Below are positions 37,501-48,639 of a stretch of DNA of 64,000 nt, one piece after another. Position 1 is the stretch's first letter, and each line of letters opens with the position of its first letter. The position numbers were made by a program, and so were the translations under genes. The notes beneath the pieces are model-generated. The model was not told the origin of the DNA, did no database searches, and was given only the letters and a program-made list of their open reading frames with translations. This stretch comes from Ichthyophis bannanicus (Eukaryota > Chordata > Amphibia > Gymnophiona > Ichthyophiidae), in the NCBI GenBank assembly GCA_033557465.1, contig CM066043.1, positions 108,800,278 to 108,864,277 of the forward strand. The letters run 5' to 3'.

Positions 37501-38570
37501 ATACTGACCTTGGGCGGACCTGGAGTTTGCTCATTCAGCAGAACTGGAGGACCCAGGCGTGGAAACGGATATGGAAGGTGAATTTCCCTTTGGGGATGAG
37601 TCCTGCATAGTTTGCATGTTCCGTAGGGAAAAATTGGTGGCATGGATTACCCATTCTGAGAAAGCGTTTAATATGGGGGACTGATGTACCGACGACAGAG
37701 GAACCTTTGGAAAATCCCTGTTCCAAGCAGTCCAGAAGACTCAAATGGTGTTCCCCCTGCATAGGGTGGTCAAGCAAATGATTCAGGCTGATTGGGACCT
37801 CCCGGAGGCAGGCCTGAAGGGCATGCGAGTGATGGCCCTCAGGATAAAGAGCTGTTCAGATATCTGAAGGTGGGTGCAGCGGTGTCCAGTCACAAAAATG
37901 ACCACTATCCTAATGGAGGGTGGTTCAGCTCTTAAGGATGTGCAAGATAGGAAGTTGGAGACCCTTCTCAAACAGGTCTTTGATATTAATGCCTTAACGT
38001 TGCAGGCATCAGTCTGCAGTGCTTTGTAGTCCGTACATGTTTATATTGGACATAAACAGTAGTGGGCAGTGTGAGAGCCTCACACTTGCTGCCTTGGGAG
38101 GCTGCTATGTTGGAGTCAGGGGTGGTGTACTTGGCAGATGCCTTCTTATGATCTGATTAGAGGCTTGTCCAAGGGTATGGCTTCAGTGGTCACTGCTCGT
38201 CGCTAGTAGTATGTAAGGGAATGTAAATAAAAAATAGTAGTTGTGCAATTGGGCGGTGGATGTGTTTTTCTAAGTCTCTCAGCTGAGCAAACTCCCTTTT
38301 TGGAGGAGGCTCTTATTTGGTGAGGATCTGGATAAATAGGTGAAAGATCTCAGAGTTCAAGGAAGGTCAGCTCCCAGAGGACGAGCAAAAGCCAGTATGT
38401 ACCATGGCTCCGGCAAGGGGGCAGTTGTGGGATTTCTGGTGTTTCTGGGCAGTTTGTTTTATTTCCTACCAGAGGGGCAGCTTTCCATCCCCAAGGGCAA
38501 TCCTTTCAGGGGTTTCAGGGAGCAGATTTGGATTTCTTCTCCTCTGCCGCCTCGACTGCCAAGAAAACAT
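37501..38570 (+). pseudogene. Gag-like protein, remaining part (copy F)
   Basis: Decayed A-type Gag after copy D: ESCIVCMFRREKLVAWI, then QAVQKTQMVFPLHRVVKQMIQADWDLPEAGLKG, a KMTTILMEGGSALKD-like segment, and the tail FLPEGQLSIPKGNPFRGFREQI. Several stops and frameshifts separate these pieces. Confidence 0.7.
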
Positions 38571-38574
38571 AATG

Positions 38575-39390
38575 ATGTCAGGAGGGTGCAGGAGGAGTTA
38601 GTCCCTGTGAGGGGTTGGCTGCGGGACTCTTATACAGCCTGGGACGGTGTCACTTCCAACCAGTGGGCATTGGAGATCATCCAACAGGGATACATGTTGG
38701 AATTTTCCTGGCCTCTCACGGACTCTCTTGTCAGATCCATTTGCGAGGCACCTCGCAAGCTGGAGGCTATGCAGGACACATTGCAGCGCCTTCTTGATTT
38801 GCAGGCAGTGGTGGAGGTGCTGAGAGACTAGCATGGTTGTGGTTGATACTCCCATATACCGTGCTCTCCAAGAGATAAGGTTCTTTCTGACCCTTCTTGG
38901 ATCTCAAGCATGTAAATCGCTATTTAAGGGTGCCTCAATTTCACATGGAGACTCTGGTCAGTCATAATGTCTGTTAAGGAAGGAGAGTTCTTGACCTCCC
39001 GGAGGCCTACTTGCACATCACCAACTGTTTCTCCGTTTTGCGGTGCCGATGGGTCATTTCCAGTTTTGAGTCTTGCCATTCGGGCTGGCAACTGCCCCTT
39101 GCACCTTCAGAAAGGTGATGGTGGTGGTGGTCTTGGCAGGGCTGCAGCAGGAAGGGATTCTAGTACATCCCTACCTGGACGATTGGCTCATCCGGATGAA
39201 ATCCCAAGAGGAGAGCGCTCTGGCTATGTAGTGAGTCATTGCTTTCCTGCAGAGTCTTGGCTGGGTTGTCAATTTTGCCAAGAGTCTGCTTCAGCCATCT
39301 CAAGAGTTGGTATGAAATGGATATAGGCACGGTGTCCCTGCCGTGAGAGAGGATGGCCTCCCTGCAGAATTGGGTCTGTTAGTTTCTGCG
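38575..39390 (+). pseudogene. Reverse transcriptase fragment (copy F)
   Basis: Starts VRRVQEELVPVRGWLRDSYTAWDGVTSNQWALEII, the conserved block before RT. It reaches a TAG at 38829 and decays further, but VKEGEFLTS and the codons for LDDWLI (about 39177-39192) are visible. Cut at 39390 by a Tigger-like MITE. Confidence 0.7.
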
Positions 39391-39392
39391 TA

Positions 39393-40330
39393 CAGTCAAA
39401 CCTCGGTTTTTGTATGCCCCAGTTTTCGTAAGCTTCGGTTTTCAACATCTTTTTTTTCAATGAGATTTTGTCCCGGTTCTCGTACATCTGCTCGGTTTTC
39501 GTACAATTTTTTAAAATGGTCCATTCCAGGGGGGGTCGTTCAGTAAAGTACAGTACTTAGCTTGTTTTTGCGATCCAGCCCTCTTTGCTTTCAGCGATCC
39601 TTTGAAAAATACTGTAGCAAGAATCAAGGAGTGAGAGTGTGGTTGATCTGATGCTTCGGACATGTTTTCAATTAGAGGACTCCCTGCTGACGGCGAAACT
39701 TTGGGTCTTCCAAACATGCCAGTCCTGATGGGTCTTCCAAACTTGCTGCTGAGCATTTCTTCCAGCTTGCAATTTGCTTTTGAGACGGAATCGGAGGCGG
39801 GTGAGAGAGTCTGAGATCAGATTACAGTGCTGTGTGTGTGTGTGCTGTCCTGTGACGATCGGGCAGGTGAGAGAAGTGACAGGAGCTGTTCTGCCTGGCT
39901 GAGACTTCGGAGGCCCGTGCTGCTGCAGCCATTGCCACATGGCTCTGGAACGCATGCTCAGCTCTGCGTTCCAGGTTGCCTGAGCGGGAGAATGGTGTTT
40001 CCGGTGGCTGTGGCTGGTGCCTTTTACTGGAGGCTTTTTTTTGTGGATCCTTGTTTTTGCCAACAAGAATCTTCAATAAAGGTATAAAGTGATGTTTAAT
40101 GAAATGGATAAATGAACATTTGTCATTTATATTTTTCTCATTGTTTTCTGTATGAAAAATATAGTTATTTTCTATAAAATGTATGTTTTGTGAATATTTT
40201 TGGGTGTCTGGAACGGATTATTTGGATTTACATTATTTCTTATGGGAAATATTGCTTCAGTTTTCATACATTTCGGTTTTAGTCAGACTTTTTTTTGAAC
40301 GGATTAATCATGAAAACCGAGGTTTGACTG
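39393..40330 (+). mobile_element. Tigger-like (Tc1/mariner superfamily) MITE
   Basis: A 938-bp insertion with inverted ends CAGTCAAACCTCGGTTTT and AAACCGAGGTTTGACTG, flanked by TA duplications (39391-39392, 40331-40332). The TIR wording and TA target are typical of pogo/Tigger elements. No transposase; a GT microsatellite lies at 39829-39843. Inserted in the RT gene of copy F, which resumes at 40333. Confidence 0.85.
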
Positions 40331-40332
40331 TA

Positions 40333-41300
40333 TGTCGACTCCCAACAATGTGTCATCTGCAGGTGTTGATATCGATGCCACCATTGATCGAATTGGTGCC
40401 CTGGGCCTGTGCCCACATGAGACTATTGCAGAGAGCATTGTTGTGGAGGTGGTCAGCTCGGTGCCAGCAGCTCACCCACCCATTTCCGTGTCTGGGGGCG
40501 ATTTGGGTAGCCCTCCTTTGGCTGTGGTCAGAAGCTTTTGGCTGGGATGCTGCTGGAGGCTCTGCGGTAGATCCCATTGATCACTGATCGCAGTGCGCAC
40601 TCCAGCCCAATAAACTGACAAGTCGTTTGTCCAGGGTCTAAGGCCACATTCTCTCTTGCGGAGTCCAATCAATCGGTTTAGATGAGCGGTATTCCTAGCG
40701 TTACAGGAGTTTGGACCGTTCCTGCAGAGTGGCTTATATCAACCGTCAAGGGGGCACAAGCTGCGTGCAGATCTGAGATCATCAGCCCGTTGTTGGTCTG
40801 GGCAGAGGCCAGTCTCCAGGTGCTTTCCATGGCTCATGTGGCCGGCAGGGACATTGTGAATGCGGACTACTTCAGTCAGGTCTGGTTGGATCCCTGGGAG
40901 TGGTTTCTCAATGAGGCAGTCGTTGCACAGGTGGCAAACCTCTGGGGGCAGCCGATCATGGATCAGATGGTGACCTTCATGTCTGCGAAGACGGAGCGGT
41001 TTTACAACATGTGCTCCCCTTGTCCTGCTGTAAGGTCTCAATGTGCTGGTGCAGAAATGGCCAGAGGACGGGCTGCTCTACATTTTCCTCCCCCATCCCC
41101 CTGTAGGTTCTCATAGGTCGAGTAGTACAGTGGATCGAGGTGCCTTGGGGGGATTCTGATGGTTTGCAACTAGCTGCGTCGGCTTTAATATGCCGACGCA
41201 GCTAGTTGCAAACCATCAGCAAGCTGGTGCAGAACAACATGCTGGTGCAGGGTCGGGTCCCCATGCCCGAGGTAGCTCGATTCTCGCTTACGGCCTGGCT
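40333..41300 (+). pseudogene. RNase H and methyltransferase fragment (copy F)
   Basis: Codons for IDRIGALGLCPHE (RT thumb), then AHVAGRDIVNADYFSQV (RNase H end) and WGQPIMDQMVTFMSAKTERFYN (methyltransferase start). FPP codons are near 41088. A 28-bp hairpin interrupts the next part (41156-41219), and the recombinase overlap appears at 41278 (SILAYGLALEGA). Non-functional. Confidence 0.7.
41156..41219. repeat. Perfect 28-bp inverted repeat (hairpin)
   Basis: Arms 41156-41183 and 41192-41219 are exact complements around TTTAATAT. It lies inside the methyltransferase region of copy F, where homologous copies have no such palindrome, so it arose by fold-back duplication. Confidence 0.85.
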
Positions 41301-41316
41301 CTTGAAGGTGCTATTG

Positions 41317-42645
41317 CTTATCGTTCCTCCTGTCCAGTCCTGGTACCTGTGGGTTTGTCGCATGCCTCCAGTAGCTTGCAGACTGAGCATATCTTTTCCT
41401 GACATCAGACTGGATAAACAGCTGGCACATCCCACCAGCCTCCAGTGTTCTCGGTCTCCAAGCAGTTGGTGAGATGTGATTTCCCCTAAGAGGACTGACT
41501 GAAGGAACAATTGGGAACAATTAGTCTATTTGGAACTTAATTTGATTTGACTGCAACAGGTCCTGTTGGCTCTGAATTGGCAAGGGATCTTGCATTAAAG
41601 CCACCAACAAAACAAAAACAGTGAGGACTAGTGCCCTTGCTGCAGCTCTGTGTTTGGGGCTTGTGCAGACCTTTTGTTTTTTCTAGATAGACGCTCAGCC
41701 CAGGGCGGGGAGAGGGTTTGCCTGCAACAGATGAGAAGGTGCATAATAACTCCAGAGCCCTGTTTCAGTGCGGAGTTGTCGGCTCAAAGGAGGCCTGTTG
41801 CTGAAGTTGCCCAATGCTGAAGCCTGAGAGGAGTCAGAAAAGCGGCTGTGTCTCTCGGGAAGCTTCAATTTGGAATGGATTATCCTATTCTTGCAGTTTG
41901 AGCCGTGAAGCAGGTCACTGCGGGAGCCGGAGTATTAGCAGACCCATTTCCTGACCGTGTGGCTGCATGATTATTTTTCCTTGAGTGAGGGAACCGCAGC
42001 GATTTTTCTGTTACCTGCATGTTTGCTTGTGCTCAGGGAGCGGAATCTCTGCAGGGGCATTCTTCTCTGCATTTGTTTTTGTTGGCACAGGTTTTCTGCA
42101 ATAGGTCAGTTTGTTTTAAGCCTGTAACAGTGGGGTTTGGAGGGAAAAAAGAGAAGGTACACAGGCTGCTGTAGGACTCAGCATGCCGGCCAGACAGACA
42201 TGTTTGACTTGTGGGTTCTACAGCAGTTTGGTGTCCACAGTGGGTTTCTGCAGTAGCTATAATGCTGAATCTCTGTCCATAGAGGCCAAATTCCTGGAAG
42301 AAAGAGTGTAGCAGTCCTAAGGGGCTTGTGAGACAGCCTGAAATCACTCTCTGGGGCAGGTGGGGTGCCTTCTCCAGGTACAGGGGTACCAGGAAGGGGG
42401 AGGGCACACCTCCTACATACAGAGCTGCAAAGGTAAAAGGAAGAAAAGTAAAGCTTCCTCCTTCTAAGGGAGGCTGGCTGAGATCCTTCCAGAGGGGTTT
42501 TCCTGGAATTTGTCCTCATACATGGTGCCTTTTGTATGCACCAGCGTGTGGGGGAGGAGCCTTCCAGAAGCAGGATAAAGCCCAGAAGCATGATTCCTTG
42601 AGGGAGAGGGCTGAGGAGGAACCAAGTCTGAGCAGAAGCAGTTGA
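41317..42645 (+). mobile_element. DIRS copy G, truncated to left end and Gag N-terminus
   Basis: Begins with a left end (TTATCGTTCCTCCTGTCCAGTCC) inserted in the recombinase start of copy F. It has the hairpin arms (41365-41385, 41450-41470), a leader, a Gag start at 42182 (MPARQTCLTCGF...VGFC) and the decayed FVLIHGAFCMHQ block near 42510-42545. No RT, recombinase or right end follows; copy F resumes near 42646. It is a 3'-deleted copy. Confidence 0.65.
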
Positions 42646-43047
42646 CAGCGAGGCTATTCATCCATCAGTGATTTTGACTCTACTGAAGGCTTGCAGGTGT
42701 TCTACTTCCTTGGCATATATTCGAGCGTGGAGAGTTCTTGAGGCATGGTGTGAGGAAAGAAGCTCCTGTTCCCTTAAAGCAAGGGTGCCTGAGATCCTCA
42801 ACGTTTTGCAGGCGGGTCTGGAGAAGGGCTTGGCATGCAGTTCCCTCAGAGTACAGGTGGCAGCCATCTCTTGTTGGGGCAGAATCCGGCATAGCCCCTT
42901 GGCAACCCACCTGGATGTCTGTTTGTTTTTTCTGAAAGCTTTGAGGCAGCTGCATCTGCCTATCCGGTTGATGGTGCTGCCTCAGGATTTAAATTTGGTG
43001 TCTCTGTTTTTAAAGGAGGCTCCCTTCGAGCCACTGAACACCTTTTT
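42646..43047 (+). pseudogene. Tyrosine recombinase, N-terminal half (copy F)
   Basis: Open frame encoding LTLLKACRCSTSLAYIRAWRVLEAWC, then GLACSSLRVQVAAIS and APFEPLN of the core-binding domain. It ends where antisense LINE sequence begins (about 43048). The catalytic half is missing. Confidence 0.75.
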
Positions 43048-43886
43048 TCTAATACAGCTATATCCTTTTTAAGGTATGGCGACCAGAATTGCACACCATA
43101 TTCAAGGTTCAGTTGCACCATGGAACCATACAGAGGCATTATAATATCCTTGGTTTTATTCTCTAATTCCCTTCCTTATAATTCATAGCATTCTATATGC
43201 TTTCTTGGCCGCTGCTGCACATTGGGTGGAGGGTTTCAACATATTATCCACAAAGGCGCCCAATTCTTTTTCCTGGGTGGTTCCATAGTTTAGGGGGTTC
43301 TTTCCTAGGTGCATAACTTTGCACTTGTCTACATTAAATTTCATCTTTCATATGGACATCCAGTCTTCCAATTTTTCAAGATCCTCTTGCAATTTTTCAC
43401 AATCCTCTTGTGTTTTAACAACTTTGAATAATTTTGTCATCTGCAAATTTGATCACATTACTCGTTAATCCTATTTCCAGGTCATTTATGAATTTATTAA
43501 AAAGCAGCAAGCCCAGCACAGATCCCAGGGGTACTCTACTATTCACCTTTCTCCATTGGGGAAAATTGGCCATTTAGCCCTACCCTCTGCTTTCTATCTT
43601 TTAACCAGTTCCTGATCCACAATAGTGCACTGCCTCCCTATCCCATGACTTTTTTAAATTTCACCAAAAGTCTCTCATGAGGAACCTTGTCAAAGGCTTT
43701 CTGAAAATCCAGATACACTATATCAACCAGCTCACCTTTGTCTATCTGTTTGTTCACGCCTTCAAGAAAATATAACAGATTTAGTAAGACAATACTTTCC
43801 TTGGCTAAATCTGTGTTAGCTTTCTCCCCTTAAACCATGGCTTTCTACATATTCAGTAATTTTATTCTTTATAATGGTTCCTACCA
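43048..43886 (-). pseudogene. CR1/L2-like LINE reverse transcriptase, C-terminal part
   Basis: On the minus strand: codons for a KAFDKVPHERLL-like segment, then GICAGLA, ending in LEYGVQFWSPYLKKDIAVLEK. Stops and frameshifts are frequent. The preceding part of the same LINE is at 50099-51070, beyond copy H. Confidence 0.7.
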
Positions 43887-43890
43887 TTCC

Positions 43891-44823
43891 TTATCGTTCC
43901 TCCAGTTTAGTCCTCTACCTCTGGGTTGTGCACCTCTTCCTGCAGCTAGGAGACTGGGCATGTCAAAGTCGTGACATCACTGGATACAGCCAGCTGGTAT
44001 CTCCCATCAGCCTCCAGTGTGTCCAGTCTCCTTGCAGCAGGAGGACATAGTGAGCCTAGCTTCTGGGCTCATTTGGGGAGAACAGATAAGGAGCATTTAG
44101 TGTGACAAATTCTATTCAGATTTTACTTTTGATTTTTACCTTTAATTTACTTTTAATTTTACTTTTAATTCAGTTACCTTTGGTTAATTGGCAATCAGGG
44201 ATTAGTTCCCTTTAGTTAGGAGCAAATTTCCTTATTTACAGTCATTTTAAATTTGAGCCTGGCTCTTTAAATTAGTAGCAGCTCTCGCCTTCCCTCCTTC
44301 TCAGTTATTTTCACTTGCTGCAGGCATTTGCCGGTGCGGATCTCTCTCCCTTGACTGTATGGGAGAGAGCTCCGGGACCCGTACAGCCACACTGAAGCTG
44401 TGTGAGACTGAGCCTCTCCGTTGCTGCGGGATTTTAATTTTACTCTGTGGAACTGGCTGAGCGATCCTCGCCGTGGCTGCCAGGCGCATCAGCGCGGCTT
44501 GAGGATCGGAGGAATTCAAGGTGGTAGGAGCAGGCTGTGTGGCTTTCTGCCCTGCAGGTAAGGCCTTCGGGCTCGGTCGGTCTGCTGAGGCCTCATTTTT
44601 GCAGCGGCTGTTCTTGGTGCCAAAATTCATTGGCGAAGGGGCGGCCATTTCCTCTCTAGGTATTTGGACCGCATGGCGAGAGTTGCAGTGAGCTGCCTGT
44701 GTGAGGAAAACAGGCAGAATAGCTAGATTTTTGGGCCTAGTGTTTGTTTCTTTCTTTTGTTCGTAGGTTGGTTTTGTTTGTTTTTTTGAGGCTCAGGGGG
44801 TTCCTCAGCCTTAAGGGGGACTG
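43891..44823 (+). other. Left terminal repeat and leader of copy H
   Basis: Hairpin arms near 43933-43957 and 44023-44045. A/T-rich leader (44110-44270), then GC-rich leader with donor-like CAG|GTAAGG at 44558. The same leader is present in copy I (58400-59290). No Gag start of the usual type follows. Confidence 0.6.
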
Positions 44824-44839
44824 TTGTCAATCCTCTATA

Positions 44840-45690
44840 AAATAAATAAGAATAAACTTAAAAATAGGACAGCAGTTTTGGCATTGATCCCTGATACCAC
44901 ATGTTCTTTCCCTCCTAATCATGTCTCTGAGGAGCAACTGTTAAGTCCCAGGATATTAGGCAAATTACCAGCTTTTAGGTTCAAGGGCAGAGCCCTAACT
45001 TGTAGTTGGAAGGAGGGACAGCCTGGAAGTGTGCTTTTATGTATTCTATAGTGAAAGTTGCCCAAAATTCACAGGGACAGGTTTAGGAAACCTTAGGATA
45101 TAAAAAAAAACAAATAGACTGACAGTTAAACTGTCAACCAAGAAGTGCCTGTGCTACGGTCTATGGCCACCAGAGGGCAGCTGGTACACTCAATAGTGCC
45201 TTTCTATGACTGTGTGTATGCAGCCATTATCTGCAAGTCAGGAAAGAAATGCCACAGGGCAGCTGTAATGTTCTCAAAATCAGGATTATATGACCGAGAT
45301 TAAAGCTCTTAACTTCTGTATCGTTGGTCGGGCTCTGGTGCCCTAAAGGCTGCCGAATGGCAGCGCTGCTCATGAATCACATATAGTATTCAGTGCCCCC
45401 ATCCCTGGGGGGGGTGTGGTAAAATACAAAGTCATATTACTCATCAGGTTCACACAGGCAGCAACCTCTAAGACCTCCATTTGCAAGGTGGTCGGTGTAT
45501 TCCACTGCTATTTCTCTGACTGCAGGAAGGCCGGGGGAGGCGCCTGTGTGTTTCATAGCAACACTTAGATGAGAATTTCCTGGGAAGGGCATGCTATTAC
45601 TAGAGCAGGGTTTCATTTCATTTCTCTGGTTGTGGTTAATGCACAGCGTTAGGGGCTGTGTTCGAAAGCTTGGGTCCCACGGACTTCGGT
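44840..45690 (+). repeat. Captured non-DIRS segment shared by copies H and I
   Basis: From the GGACAGCAGTTTTGGCATTG block to about 45690 this matches 59335-60170 in copy I with small differences. I find no protein signature. It holds CCACCAGAGGGCAGCTGG at 45167-45184, a close fit to the CTCF core consensus, also conserved at 59653-59670. It probably derives from host or other repeat sequence picked up by a shared ancestor of H and I. Confidence 0.6.
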
Positions 45691-47340
45691 GGGATTTCAA
45701 AAAGAAAAAGAAACTCGCCTTAGTGAGAGAGAGCCTTGTTCATTTTTAGCTAACACTGTTGATTTTACTTTTGATTTTTACCTTTTGTGTCCTGAATCCC
45801 AAGGACGGGACACTGTATGCTTCCAGGGGTTCTACTTTCTATTTTGCTCTTCAGCTCCCTGGCAGACGCAGCAGGCTGGCAGGGGGTGTGCAACGCCTCC
45901 TGTAATGCAGAATCCCCCAGGATAAGGGGGGAAGGGCAACTGGGTGTAGCGGGGGCTGGTAGCTTCTTGCAAAGCTATAGGAGCAGTTCGGGTAATTTTA
46001 GCTGATCTGCTTTGATTTCATTGGAGTTGGCGGAAACTTGGTTTTTGGAGTCCTATACTTTAAAAACAAAAGAAAAGAAAAAGGGGCATAGCTATGTTGA
46101 TTTACAAGAATCTCCTTCTGCTATCCATAGAAGGTCCTATAAAGCGTTAAAGTCGGTTTATATGGCAGGGTAATATTTTGGCTTAGCTGCTGTGATATAG
46201 CGCTATGATCCGCTGTAAACATATTCAAGTCAAAAGGAATTATGGTGATAACTCTCTTGGACAGGTGTAACAGGTGCTTGGGTGAGCGCCATGGCCAGTC
46301 CACAGATGTGGAATGCTCTGCCATAAGCATTATGTCTTGAGAGGGGTTTTTATAGTTGTGTGGTTTCTCAATGGAAAATTGTTCCTGTTTAGTTCGGCTT
46401 TGCCCAAATTATAAGATTTTATGGTAGATTTGTAATGTCTTAATTTTGGCTATATGTGGTTTAATTTTACATATGGAAAAGGCAGCTCAGCGGAGAGAAG
46501 TTGCACAATAGAGCTCTGGCCTTTGAAGCTATCTATGCTCCCATTCCATTTATCAGAGGTTCTCCAGTACGGAGAGTCTCTGCTAGTGTTCAGTGAATGC
46601 CTTAATGGGGGCCAGAAGCACGCAGCCAGGCTAGTTCTCTAGCAGCAATGGCAGCGGCTCAGACTCTAGTAGGCATACTTCATATGCTGGGCTTACAAGA
46701 TGGCTTCCGCGCTGATCGGCATCAGCCAAGGTGACTGCCGGTTTAGACTGTGAATGTGGAGTCAGCCTGGAGGAGGGGCCTTGCGTTCTCTGTACAATGC
46801 CCTGCATACACTGAATCACTTCAATTCGATCATCTACTGGCAGGACACAAGGCACTCTCGCATGCTTTTTTGCTTCAGTGGTCTAAAAGTGGAGTCTTTA
46901 CTAGGTGGTATAATGGGAACTTGTCTGCAGTTTCTCGGCTTCTTCATTGCTGACTCAATTGCCACTGCGGAATGAGAGCTGTATTTCATATCACCAGGTG
47001 CTAGTTGAACTTAAAATATAAAGTCCATCTTTGTGCAGTCAGACGGAATGGGGCGTTACTCTAGCAGGAAGGCTGTGGATTAGTATGCCTGTGTTTGGGA
47101 GTTCTTTCTACTTCATATTGTTGGCACGGAAAGAGCATCTCAACATATGCTGAAGGAATTTTTGGTTAAGAGGTGTCTCTTTTTATTTTTTTTTTTACAA
47201 AGTATTCGGCTGTCCTGAATTCGCCTGTTCTTGATTGACATTTTGCGGCTAAGCAGGGGCAGGCCTGGGTACTACGTGGGTGGGTGCACACCTTGCACTA
47301 CCAGGGGGTGTGGACTCACTGTATGGAAGAGAGCCCTAGC
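45691..47340 (+). other. Unassigned interior of copy H
   Basis: Only short or decayed reading frames. I could not match it to DIRS proteins or to another family. A T tract lies at 47186-47203. Copy I differs in this part. Confidence 0.4.
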
Positions 47341-47349
47341 AATCGTTTT

Positions 47350-47700
47350 TATTGCAAGGTAGGACAGTAGGTGGTTCACTGAAGCGATCGTTGGGGGCAA
47401 TGCTCTGGCCTTACAAGCTCCCATTTGTGGAGCCTGGGGAGGCGAGAGCATGCTTCAGGTGGTCGCAGTGTTTACGGCAGTCTACTCGCCTAGAACAGGA
47501 AAGGATCAGGGAGTTGAATCGACTAGAGCCTGATTTTGCTTTATGGGGCAAATGTGCATTATGGCTTAATTCAAGCTCTAGCTAATATTATTGGCTTCCT
47601 TGGGGTTCACCCGGAAGTCTCTCTGGTGGAGGAATGGGGCAGCTGATGGTTCGTCCAAGTCGGGGGTCACTAAGCTCCCAATTAAGTCTTTGTCTTGTCC
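47350..47700 (+). pseudogene. Gag remnant (copy H)
   Basis: Decayed codons matching ALTLQASICGAWVARACLRW, and SLWLRNWAADGSSKS...LPIKSL of A-type Gag, with several stops. It is joined directly to methyltransferase sequence near 47695, so the RNA-dependent polymerase gene has been deleted. Confidence 0.6.
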
Positions 47701-48017
47701 TTTCCCCGTAGGCTCTCATAGGGCAACTAGTTGGTGTATCGAGGCTTTCGGAGAAAGGTACTTTTGGTAGCGCCCGGTTGGACGAGACGGCCGTACTAGG
47801 CTTTTCTCATTCGCCTACTCAACAGGCTTTTCCTAGAAGTTGTCGGTAGTGGATGTTCTGCTGCGGCTAGGTCCGCGACAAATGTCTCAGGTGGATCGGT
47901 GCCCACCTACGGTTTGGCCTTTGAATGGGCAGGGCTGAAGAAGAAGGGTTATTCTGTGTCAGTCTTCGCCACCTTGTTGAGAGCAAGGAGGCAGGCTGCT
48001 TCTGCTACATAGGTCCG
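47700..48017 (+). pseudogene. Methyltransferase end and recombinase start (copy H)
   Basis: Codons for ALIGQLVWCIEAFGER and the VAPGWTRRP motif, then QMSQVDRCPPTVWPLNGQG. The overlapping recombinase start (KKKGYSVSVFATLLRARRQ) follows. Stops throughout. Confidence 0.6.
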
Positions 48018-48019
48018 TG

Positions 48020-48332
48020 CTTAACAGAGAGGGATATTCACTGCGATCTAGAATCTGAAAGGATCTGTCTACTCCTTGAGACTGATGCTCCAAACCGCCT
48101 GAAAATAAACTCTGAAGAAATCACACCCCTGGGCGGGAATGAGGACTGGTAAGTGTAATTTCTATTTCCTTATCATTCCTCCAGTTTAGTCCTCCACCTC
48201 TGCGATGTAACAGAGCAGTAATCATTGGGAGGGACCTACCAGCCAACTCACCACACCGTCGACCCGGAACAGGCATCCTTTACTGCCAGAACATTTAGGT
48301 AGTAGTTGCTACTGAGGGAATGAAGAGACGAC
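48020..48332 (-). repeat. Inverted duplicate of the recombinase end and ICR (copy H)
   Basis: The reverse complement closely matches 49385-49722, i.e. the recombinase C-terminus, ICR and following sequence, including the left-end complement at 48177-48205. Part of the right-end box (about 30 bases) is deleted. A SINE starts immediately after it. Confidence 0.75.
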
Positions 48333-48333
48333 C

Positions 48334-48630
48334 TGGAGTGGAGGAGTGGCTCAGTGGTTGGGACAGGTTACCTCAGGTCGGAGGGCCGGGGGTTCAATTC
48401 CCACATGGGGACAAGTAGCCTCAGGCCGGAGGGACTGAGGTCTCTAGTCCCATGGCTGCTCCTTGTGGCCTTGGGCAAGCCACTTAACCCTCCATTGCCT
48501 CAGGTACACTTAGATTGTGAGCCCTTCGGGGACAAGGGAATAAAAAGTACCTGTTAGTATATACTTGTAAACCGCTCTGATGCATAAGTAAAGGGCGGTA
48601 TATCAAATGCCTAAACCATAAACCATATCC
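48334..48630 (+). repeat. tRNA-derived SINE with MIR-like tail
   Basis: A box (GTGGCTCAGTGG, near 48346), B box (GGTTCAATTCC at 48391-48401), then CCTTGGGCAAGCCACTTAACCC as in MIR/CORE SINEs. The 3' body includes GTAAACCGCTCTGATGC and ends near GGCGGTATATCAAATGCC. Same family as 52705-52995. Confidence 0.85.
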
Positions 48631-48639
48631 TTGGTCTGA

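Larger units (their letters stand above)
23481..43047 (+). mobile_element. DIRS retrotransposon copy F (old, heavily interrupted)
   Basis: Fragments in the right order and orientation of one A-type element: Gag start at 23519, Gag remainder 37501-38570, RT 38575-39390, RNase H/methyltransferase 40333-41290, recombinase 42646-43047. They are separated by copy D (24020-37500), a Tigger-like MITE (39393-40330) and copy G (41317-42645). Many stops and frameshifts mark it as the oldest copy of the block. Its 3' end is lost at the LINE that starts near 43048. Confidence 0.7.

Noticed and set aside
39820..40087. Plus and minus frames inside the Tigger-like MITE as a transposase
   Set aside because: Too short and without a DDE signature; the element is non-autonomous.
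42033..42591. Minus-strand frames of 124 and 137 residues in copy G
   Set aside because: They are antisense to the leader and Gag start of a truncated DIRS copy; no independent support.
48380..48410. tRNA gene-like A and B boxes (also near 1950, 52760 and 61070)
   Set aside because: Each is followed by a MIR-like SINE body, not by a tRNA 3' half with anticodon and acceptor stems.
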